NCBI GenBank assembly: GCA_024276295.1 | Contig: JAJRXN010000108.1 | Location: 1-6,967, forward strand | DNA from: Acidobacteriota bacterium | GTDB lineage: Bacteria; Acidobacteriota; Polarisedimenticolia; J045 | Length of the DNA: 6,967 nt | Direction of reading: 5' to 3' | Notes under the pieces: model-generated | Seen by the model: only the letters and a program-made list of their open reading frames with translations | Databases searched by the model: none | Told to the model about the DNA's origin: nothing | Translations under genes and position numbers: made by a program | Shown: in pieces, positions 1 to 4,864 of the stretch | How positions within the stretch are numbered: the first letter of the stretch is position 1 | Layout: each line of letters begins with the position of its first letter

Positions 1-1104
1 CGTCGCCACCGCGTAGCCGAGCGTTCCGCACAGGACGGCCGGGAGCACCAGCGCTTCCCAGCGACGGGCGGCCGCCATCGCCGCCGCCGTCGTCGGGCCG
101 CCCATGTTGGCGTTGGATGCGATCACGATCTCGGCCAGATCGAGCCGCAGCAGCCGGCCCGCGAGCAGGATCACCGCCAGGTGCACCAGCAGGATCAGGC
201 CGGCGAAGACGAACAGCCGAGGGCCGTAGCGCAGCACGACGCCGACGTTGGCGCTGGCGCCGATCACGGCGAAGAAGACCTGCATCAGGACCATCCCGAG
301 ATCCCCGGCACCGGCCAGACGGCCGAGCCGGCGGGGCGCGGCCGTGGCCAGCAGAACGGTCAGCGCGGTGACGAAGAGGATCGCCCCGCCGTCCCAGCCG
401 ACGAGCGCCGCCAGCTCTCGCGAGAGCGCGAACAGCCCCGCCGCCAGCGCCATCGCCGCGAGACCCGCACCCGGCGCCGGAAGACGCTGCGGCGCGTCGA
501 TCGCGACCGCTCCGTCGTCCACCGCGCCGTCACCATGTCTCTGCGCGTAGCGCCGGCGCAGGGCGCCCCAGGACGGAAGCGTGAACAGCACGAGGAAGTA
601 GAGCGCCATCACCAGGTTGTCAGCCGCGATGCCCGCGGCGAGCAGGTCGCCCGCCTGGAGATCCACCGCCTCGGCGGCGGCGGCGTAGTTCATCGACCCC
701 CCGATGTACGTCGCCGAGAAGATCGCCGCGAGCTTCCATCCCTCGGGCCCGAGCGGGACGAGCCGGAACGCGACGACGGTTCCCAGCATCGTGCCCGCGG
801 CTCCCGCCGTGAACGCGACCAGCGTCGGCCCGGCCTCGCGCACGATGCGCGCCATGTCGGCACGGAACAGCAGCAGCGGGATCGCCAGCGGAACGAGGTA
901 CTCCCACGTCACGTCGTATGGCACGGCACCGCCGGCAGGGATCACGCCCAGGTTCGACAGTACGAACGTCACGCCCATCGTCAGCACGGCGCCCGAGAGC
1001 CTGCGCCCCCACCTCCGCCGCTCGGCCCAGAAGCCGAACGACGCCGCCCCGAGCAGCACGGCCCAGAGCCACCACGTCCGGTCCGCAGCGATCAGCACGT
1101 CCAC
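1..1104 (-). CDS. DUF819 family integral membrane protein, C-terminus cut by window edge
   Basis: Polytopic inner-membrane protein of the DUF819 (YjcL-like) family, whose substrate is not established; transport is only presumed. 368 codons lie in the window and the frame is still open at base 1. Family hallmarks read by eye: LLLFRADMARIVREAGP (res 77-93), GPEGWKLAAIFSATYIGGS (119-137) followed by MNYAAAAEA, AADNLVMALYF (160-170), and near the end ASNANMGGPTTAAAMAAARRW (329-349, glycine/threonine-rich loop) then GTLGYAVAT. A hydrophilic cytosolic-looking loop spans about 183-210, splitting the protein into two hydrophobic halves. The start is GTG at 1104: an in-frame stop lies upstream at 1134-1132, no other start codon lies between, and AGGAG (1113-1109) precedes it. 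A second GTG two codons in (1098) is a possible alternative with better spacing. Family members are usually somewhat under 400 residues, so only a short tail is missing. Divergent from msrC across 71 bases. Family assignment is firm; function is unknown. Confidence 0.9.
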   Translation of the reverse strand, partial: MDVLIAADRTWWLWAVLLGAASFGFWAERRRWGRRLSGAVLTMGVTFVLSNLGVIPAGGAVPYDVTWEYLVPLAIPLLLFRADMARIVREAGPTLVAFTAGAAGTMLGTVVAFRLVPLGPEGWKLAAIFSATYIGGSMNYAAAAEAVDLQAGDLLAAGIAADNLVMALYFLVLFTLPSWGALRRRYAQRHGDGAVDDGAVAIDAPQRLPAPGAGLAAMALAAGLFALSRELAALVGWDGGAILFVTALTVLLATAAPRRLGRLAGAGDLGMVLMQVFFAVIGASANVGVVLRYGPRLFVFAGLILLVHLAVILLAGRLLRLDLAEIVIASNANMGGPTTAAAMAAARRWEALVLPAVLCGTLGYAVAT

Positions 1105-1118
1105 GAAGCTCCTCTTTC

Positions 1119-1151
1119 GGCCCGGCGCAGGCTACCATCGGTGGCCGGGCC
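1119..1151. promoter_or_regulatory. Inverted repeat in the divergent DUF819/msrC intergenic region
   Basis: GGCCCGG (1119-1125) and CCGGGCC (1145-1151) form perfect 7-base arms separated by 19 bases. They lie in the 71-base gap between two divergent genes, where both promoters must be unless they reach into the coding regions. The placement would suit an operator acting on both genes, but in GC-rich DNA such arms can arise by chance. No convincing -35/-10 pair was found for either gene. Confidence 0.25.
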
Positions 1152-1175
1152 GCCCGATGCCCCGAGGACGACACG

Positions 1176-1652
1176 ATGCCGGACGCCCAGGCTCTCGCGG
1201 GACGCTACCGCCGGATCGATGCCCAGCTCGCCTAGCTGTTCGCCAAGTACGGAAGCGCGGCCGACCTCGAGGCCCGCCTCGCGACTGCGGTGGCCCTGCT
1301 GCATCACAAGATGAAGCACTTCTTCTGGACGGGCGTCTACCGCGTCATCGGCGAGGACCTCGTGGTCGGCCCCTACCAGGGCCCCCTCGCGTGCGCCGTG
1401 CTCGAACGAGGTCTGGGCGTCTGCCGGGCTGCCGTCGAGCGACGCGGGACGATCGTCGTCCCGGATGTCCACGCCTTCGAAGGGCACATCGCCTGCGACG
1501 CCCGCTCGCGCAGCGAGATCGTCGTCCCGCTGATCGACGGCGACGGCACGGTGCTCGGCGTGCTCGACGTCGATTCCGATGCACCCGGCGCGTTCGGCTC
1601 CGTCGATGCGGAAGGACTCGAACGGATCGCGGCGACCGTCCTGCGACGCTGA
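1176..1652 (+). CDS. msrC: Free methionine-(R)-sulfoxide reductase (GAF domain), interrupted by in-frame TAG at codon 20; possible pseudogene
   Basis: GAF-fold enzyme (fRMsr, E. coli MsrC/YebR type) that reduces free methionine-R-sulfoxide to methionine in the cytosol with thioredoxin as reductant. The frame encodes 158 residues, matching the family length of about 160, if the TAG at 1233-1235 is ignored. The GAF domain covers about 35-155. The three family cysteines are present at 73, 83 and 107; their spacing (10 and 24) equals that of E. coli Cys84, Cys94 and Cys118. Conserved stretches include FFWTGVY (49-55), VVGPYQGPLAC (63-73), PDVHAFEGHIACD (96-108), SEIVVPL (113-119) and GVLDVDSD (128-135). 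ATG at 1176 is supported by GAGGA at 1164-1168 and by family-like sequence on both sides of the stop. A GTG at codon 39 (1290) could start a shorter product but lacks an obvious ribosome site and would lose the N-terminal helix. Apart from the stop the reading frame looks under selection, so recent inactivation, sequencing error or readthrough are all possible. It ends 26 bases from the convergent CPBP gene. Confidence 0.85.
1233..1235 (+). other. In-frame amber (TAG) codon inside msrC
   Basis: The frame reads GCC TAG CTG, flanked by AQLA before and LFAKYG after. Family members usually carry a charged residue, often glutamate, here (from memory), and GAG to TAG needs one substitution. The rest of the gene is undamaged, with no second stop or frameshift. 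Confidence 0.9.
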
Positions 1653-1678
1653 GTCCGCTCGCGCCTCCCGGCGACCGC

Positions 1679-2503
1679 TCAGCCGCGGATGAAGCGGTTC
1701 AGGAACCCGGCCAGGACGCACGCGTTGAGGACCGCGTGGCAGATCACCGGTGACACGAGACGGCCGCTGCGCTGCCGCAGCCAGGCCAGGACCAGCCCGA
1801 CGGCGAAAATGTAGCCGACTGCCAGGGCCAGCATCCAGCCGCTCCCTGTCGGATGGAGTAGCGCGAACAGGGCCGCAGGAACGCCCCAGCTCCATCGCCG
1901 GCCGAGTTGCTCGAAGACGATCTGCTGCAGGCGCCCCCGAAAGAAGAGTTCCTCGCCCAGCGGCGCGAAGACCAGGGCGACGACGATGCTGATCGGGCCG
2001 GCGGTGGGACGCGCGACGTTCTCCGTACTGACGAGACCGGCCTCGATCGCGGTGTAGAACAATGCGAACTGCAGCAGATACAGCCCGACACCGGCCGCGA
2101 TGCCGTGGAGCGGATCCTCGAGCCGCGGACTGAACCAGTGCCGGAGTCGCGCCCGATCCCGGATGCCCGTGTAGATCATCAGCGAGAGGGGCAGCATCAT
2201 CGCGAGCAGCATGGCCCCCTCGGGAATCTTGGTGCTGTCCTGGTTGAAGGTCACTTCGCGGATCTGTCCTCGGTATTTTTCACGCAGGGCGACGACGTCC
2301 TCGGGCGTCGAGGCGACGACGACCTCGCCGCTCCGCAGCGTGAACGTCGCCGAACTCCATTCCGCCCCGACGAGCGATGGAAACACGATCACGACGACCA
2401 GGGAGATCGCGACGGCAAGCAGAGCGACGACGAGGACATCGACCGCCAGCGAGCGTGCGAAACCGAGCCATCCAGTACGTCCTTCCCGACCGACTGCTTT
2501 CAT
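1679..2503 (-). CDS. CPBP family intramembrane glutamic endopeptidase (Rce1/Abi type)
   Basis: Membrane protease of the CPBP (CAAX protease and bacteriocin-processing) family, 274 residues. All three family motifs are present: GEELFFRGRLQ with Glu184, Glu185 and Arg189 (EExxxR), FALLH ending at His217 (FxxxH), and CHAVLN with His256 and Asn260 (HxxxN). The glutamates and histidines would activate water within the membrane. Hydrophobic segments lie at about 21-43, 97-112, 134-155, 170-183, 206-218, 222-241 and 250-266. Between the first two is a hydrophilic stretch of about 50 residues (44-95), probably outside the membrane. Start at ATG 2503 is chosen because AGGAG sits just upstream; an in-frame start at 2581 would add 26 residues rich in Pro and Arg that look non-coding and cover a hairpin. 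The substrate is unknown: bacterial members process or protect against peptides, or act in signalling. It follows the cysteine-rich gene on the same strand after 141 bases, which makes that protein a candidate partner; this is inference. Confidence 0.9.
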   Translation of the reverse strand: MKAVGREGRTGWLGFARSLAVDVLVVALLAVAISLVVVIVFPSLVGAEWSSATFTLRSGEVVVASTPEDVVALREKYRGQIREVTFNQDSTKIPEGAMLLAMMLPLSLMIYTGIRDRARLRHWFSPRLEDPLHGIAAGVGLYLLQFALFYTAIEAGLVSTENVARPTAGPISIVVALVFAPLGEELFFRGRLQQIVFEQLGRRWSWGVPAALFALLHPTGSGWMLALAVGYIFAVGLVLAWLRQRSGRLVSPVICHAVLNACVLAGFLNRFIRG

Positions 2504-2567
2504 GGTCTCCTCGCATCCAGGCCTGCCGCAAGCATGGGAAACGACCTCCGGTTCGGCCGGACGCCGC

Positions 2568-2596
2568 GGGGAAGGGACCACGAAGGCCCCTTCCCC
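2568..2596 (-). terminator. Strong hairpin between the cysteine-rich gene and the CPBP gene
   Basis: GGGGAAGGG (2568-2576) pairs perfectly with CCCTTCCCC (2588-2596). In the minus-strand RNA a G-U wobble and two more G-C pairs extend the stem to 12 bp with a five-base loop (2580-2584). The A-C mismatch in the plus-strand version makes the minus direction favoured. It lies 48 bases past the stop of the upstream gene and 64 bases before the CPBP start. No U-tract follows, so it may be a weak terminator, an RNA-stabilising hairpin or a 5'-UTR element. A smaller hairpin (TCCGG/CCGGA, 2547-2561) follows it. Confidence 0.5.
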
Positions 2597-2644
2597 ATCG
2601 CCGCCGTCGGCTCACCGGCTCCCGGAACCGGGCCGAACACGATT

Positions 2645-3304
2645 CTACTTGTCACCTTCGCCACGGCCGTCACCGCTCTCGTTGCAGACACACGTGCATT
2701 TTCCCGCGCCGCAGATTCCCGAGAACGACCCGTATGCCACGCCATCGTCACCGCAGGTCTCGACGCAGGACGTCGCACAGGCCTTCATCGCCAGTGCCTG
2801 CGCGATGGCGCATGTCGCGAGGATCCCGATGATGATCAGCCCGACTCCGATCGCCTGCGCCTGGTCGGGACTCGAGCCGATCGTCAGGTCGAACGCCGCG
2901 ACCGCGCCGGTGTCGAGATTGTCGTAGACGACGGGACCGCTCCGGGGAATGGTCAGCCGGTAGCTCTGTGCCGAGCCGAGGCCGTCGACGGCACGCCGGA
3001 AGAGCAGGTGCCGCGTGCCGTCGTCCGCGACGATGTCGTCGACGATCGTGATGCTCTGCTCGAGTTCGTCGAGCTGCGCGGGTGACAGATGGATCCGCCT
3101 GGTAGCCGGACCCGCGAGCGGGCCGTCCGGCAGCGCGTATTCGATCTCGGTCGGACACCCCTCGGCGTCCAGCGCCAGCACGTCGACCTGGATGACGGTC
3201 GCATCCTGCCACGCGCCGGAACGCGCGGTCGCCGCCAGGGTCGCCGGTGCCTGGCCGAGCGCCAGCAGCGCGACCAGACATCCGACCAGCATGGTTCGAT
3301 GCAT
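2645..3304 (-). CDS. Unrecognised secreted or membrane-anchored protein with defensin-like cysteine-rich C-terminus
   Basis: 219 residues; I do not recognise the family. The N-terminus looks like a signal peptide: His-Arg, a hydrophobic core (about 5-17) and a possible cleavage site near Ala24. Residues 35-145 form a soluble, probably beta-rich region (IQVDVLALDAEG, SYRLTIP, AFDLTIG). A hydrophobic segment of about 22 residues follows (150-172, AIGVGLIIIGILATCAIAQA), then Lys174 and a cysteine cluster at 176, 180, 184, 198, 203, 205 and 207 in a tail ending in acidic and glycine residues. The pattern C180-x3-C184, G196-x-C198 and C205-x-C207 matches the spacing of cysteine-stabilised alpha-beta (defensin) folds; C165 or C176 could be the first cysteine. 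This is pattern similarity, not homology. A cytosolic metal-binding cluster is the main alternative, since a signal peptide plus one membrane span would put the tail inside. ATG 3304 has a GAAGGGGGG ribosome site; ATG 3292 is a second option. The stop is TAG, whereas the other five visible ends are TGA. A CPBP protease gene follows. Confidence 0.75.
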   Translation of the reverse strand: MHRTMLVGCLVALLALGQAPATLAATARSGAWQDATVIQVDVLALDAEGCPTEIEYALPDGPLAGPATRRIHLSPAQLDELEQSITIVDDIVADDGTRHLLFRRAVDGLGSAQSYRLTIPRSGPVVYDNLDTGAVAAFDLTIGSSPDQAQAIGVGLIIIGILATCAIAQALAMKACATSCVETCGDDGVAYGSFSGICGAGKCTCVCNESGDGRGEGDK

Positions 3305-3317
3305 GGGTCCCCCCTTC

Positions 3318-3378
3318 GCTCCGGGCGATCACCGGAGCCACGCTCCGGCCCCCGACCGCGACGCACCTCGCGTCGGGG
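3318..3378 (-). promoter_or_regulatory. Structured leader with mutually exclusive hairpins upstream of the cysteine-rich gene
   Basis: In minus-strand order the leader holds CCGGAGC (3348-3342), GCTCCGG (3338-3332) and CCGGAGC again (3324-3318). The middle copy can pair with either outer copy (7 bp, loops of 3 and 7 bases), so the two hairpins exclude each other. The last copy ends four bases before the purine-rich ribosome site (3314-3307). Further upstream, CGACGC/GCGTCG (3359-3364 with 3370-3375) forms another stem that CCC/GGG (3351-3353 with 3376-3378) can extend across a bulge. The layout resembles translational or attenuation control, but no known riboswitch or ligand is recognised. 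Confidence 0.35.
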
Positions 3379-3426
3379 CGGGGCGCCGGACTTCATCCGA
3401 TGCACGGTTACCTTGAGGGCGTGGAG

Positions 3427-3457
3427 ACCGTCACGGAAAGCGTCGGGGAACCGTCAC
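3427..3457 (-). promoter_or_regulatory. Paired GTGACGGT direct repeats in a possible promoter region
   Basis: On the minus strand GTGACGGT occurs at 3457-3450 and 3434-3427, 23 bases apart (about two helical turns). The downstream copy contains a TTGACA-like GTGACG and is followed about 18 bases later by a poor -10 candidate, TAACCG. This lies about 120-150 bases upstream of the cysteine-rich gene, between the ilvE terminator-like palindrome and the structured leader. A tandem activator site over a weak promoter would fit, but the match is slight. Confidence 0.2.
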
Positions 3458-3486
3458 CTCCCGGCTCCGGGACACACACCGAGGAT

Positions 3487-3504
3487 ACGCCGCCCGGGCG
3501 GCGT
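3487..3504 (-). terminator. Perfect 18-bp palindrome 38 bases past ilvE
   Basis: ACGCCGCCCGGGCGGCGT is a perfect palindrome; across a two-base bulge AGG/CCT outside it could extend the stem. It lies shortly after the ilvE stop, where a transcript end is expected, but has no U-tract. A protein-binding operator for the next gene is the alternative. Confidence 0.4.
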
Positions 3505-3542
3505 CCTGCGGTCCGAGGTCACGGGGCCGGTCGCGGAGCGGA

Positions 3543-4625
3543 TCAGCCGCGCGGTTCGACGATGCGCGTCCAGCCGTAGGGGTCTTCGGCCCGGCCGTAC
3601 TGGATGTCGGTCAACGCGCCGTAGAGCTGCCGCGCGGTCTCGCCGACGCCGCCGTCGGCGATGCGCACCGGTTCGTCCTCGACGAGCAGCTCGCCGATCG
3701 CGGTGACCACCGCCGCGGTCCCGACGGCGAACATCTCGCCCAGCTCGCCGCTGCGGGCACCCTCGACGATCTCGTCGATCGCGATCGGGCGCTCCTCGAC
3801 CTCGTAGCCGAGATCGGGGGCCAGGCGGAGAATCGAGTCCCGCGTCACTCCCGGCAGGATGCTGCCGCCGAGGGGGGGCGTCACGAGGCGGCCGCCGAAG
3901 CGGCAGAAGACGTTCATGCCGCCGAGTTCCTCGATGTAGCGCCGTTCGCGCGCGTCGAGGTAGAGCACCTGCGAGCAACCCTTTTCCGCCGCCAGCCGCC
4001 CCGGCAGCAGGCTGGCCGCGTAGTTGCCGGAGGTCTTCGCAAAGCCGATGCCCCCGACCGCCGCACGCACGAAGTCACGGGTGACCCAGATCCTGACCGG
4101 CTTGAAACCCGTCGGGAAGTAGGGCCCTGCCGGACCGACGATGACGTAGAACAGGAACGTGCTGGAAACCTTGACGCCGAGACTGGCCTCGGTGCCGATC
4201 ATCGTCGGACGGATGTAGAGGCTTCCCTCGCCGTCGGTCGGAATCCACGCGCGCTCGAGGTCGACGAGCGTCTCGATCGCCTCGGTCCACATCTCTTCGC
4301 TGACGGTCGGCATGCACATCCGCTCGGCCGAGGCGTTGAGCCGCCGGCCGTTCATCTCCGGTCGGAACAGCGCGACGCGGCCGTCGGCCCACGCGTAGGC
4401 CTTGAGCCCCTCGAAGACCTCCTGGGCGTAGTGCAGCACGTTGGCCGCCGGGTCGAGAGGGATCGGCCCGTACGGCACGATCTTCGCGCCGTGCCAGCCG
4501 TTCCCGGCGGTCCAGCCGGCCACGAACATGCGGTCCGAGAAGACCTTGCCGAAGCCCGGGTTCTCCTTCTTGCGGGCGATCTCATCCGGAGGGGTCAGCC
4601 TGGCCTCGGTGATCTTGATCTCCAT
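3543..4625 (-). CDS. ilvE: Branched-chain amino acid aminotransferase
   Basis: PLP-dependent fold-type IV aminotransferase, 360 residues, of the longer BCAT class. It interconverts Leu, Ile and Val with their 2-keto acids using 2-oxoglutarate/glutamate, in the cytosol. Visible signatures: LHYAQEVFEGLKAY (64-77), FRPEMNGRRLNASAERM (87-103), LYIRPTMIGTE (136-146), the PLP lysine Lys197 in FAKTSGNYAASLL (195-207), IEELGGMNVF (231-240) with the PLP-contacting glutamate, PPLGGSILPGVTRDS (250-264), and GTAAVVTAIGEL (302-313) near the C-terminus. Length and motif order match complete members. Start ATG 4625 follows TGGAGG with a short spacer. A palindrome lies 38 bases past the stop. It is on the same strand as fabH but 239 bases away, which argues for its own promoter. 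The leader has no open frame rich in Leu/Ile/Val codons, so classical ilv attenuation is not seen. Confidence 0.96.
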   Translation of the reverse strand: MEIKITEARLTPPDEIARKKENPGFGKVFSDRMFVAGWTAGNGWHGAKIVPYGPIPLDPAANVLHYAQEVFEGLKAYAWADGRVALFRPEMNGRRLNASAERMCMPTVSEEMWTEAIETLVDLERAWIPTDGEGSLYIRPTMIGTEASLGVKVSSTFLFYVIVGPAGPYFPTGFKPVRIWVTRDFVRAAVGGIGFAKTSGNYAASLLPGRLAAEKGCSQVLYLDARERRYIEELGGMNVFCRFGGRLVTPPLGGSILPGVTRDSILRLAPDLGYEVEERPIAIDEIVEGARSGELGEMFAVGTAAVVTAIGELLVEDEPVRIADGGVGETARQLYGALTDIQYGRAEDPYGWTRIVEPRG

Positions 4626-4754
4626 CGGGCCTCCATTTGCGCGCGCACGAAGAACTCTGCGCCGGAATGATCCGGGGCCGGGGCGGTTCGAGGACCGGCT
4701 CGACGGGCCATGAACACCGCCGGCGGAACCGGAGGAGCAGGCAGGGTCGCGGCC

Positions 4755-4783
4755 TTTATAACCTCTGGGTCAGCCTGCCCGCC
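4755..4783 (-). promoter_or_regulatory. Weak candidate promoter for ilvE in the 239-base fabH-ilvE gap
   Basis: The minus strand contains TATAAA (4760-4755), the only AT-rich island in the gap and a good -10 match. The -35 position is GC-rich and poor (GGCGGG near 4783-4778), and no extended -10 TG is present, so an activator or another sigma factor would be needed. Use of this site would give a leader of about 120 bases. The rest of the gap (4626-4864) holds a 10-bp palindrome CCGCCGGCGG (4717-4726) and no convincing gene. Confidence 0.3.
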
Positions 4784-4843
4784 ACCGGACGCCGGCGCCC
4801 ACCGGGAGCCTCATGCATCCTGCCGAAGGCAAAGGACTTGCTT

Positions 4844-4857
4844 CTGGACGTTTCCAG
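4844..4857 (-). terminator. Small hairpin just past fabH
   Basis: CTGGA (4844-4848) and TCCAG (4853-4857) form a 5-bp stem with a four-base loop, beginning 7 bases after the fabH stop. The stem is short and no U-tract follows, so termination here is only a possibility. Confidence 0.25.
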
Positions 4858-4864
4858 GCGGCCG

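Noticed and set aside
181..1314. Plus-strand open frame of 377 codons across the DUF819 gene and the start of msrC
   Set aside because: Low-complexity Arg/Glu/Gln/His composition, antisense to DUF819 and out of frame with msrC.
2504..2581. 26-residue N-terminal extension of the CPBP protein starting at 2581
   Set aside because: ATG 2503 has a good AGGAG site directly upstream, and the extension crosses a hairpin and reads as Pro/Arg-rich non-coding sequence.
1907..3085. Plus-strand open frame of 392 codons across the CPBP and cysteine-rich genes
   Set aside because: Runs antisense through two minus-strand genes and their hairpin gap; Asp/Arg-rich composition is a frame shadow.
3278..3292. 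Lipobox (LVGC, residues 6-9) in the cysteine-rich protein
   Set aside because: It is too close to the N-terminus and is followed by more of the hydrophobic core, so a signal peptidase I type signal is more likely.
4626..4711. Short open frame from ATG 4711 as an ilvE leader peptide
   Set aside because: It has no run of Leu, Ile or Val codons and no visible ribosome site or terminator/antiterminator pair.
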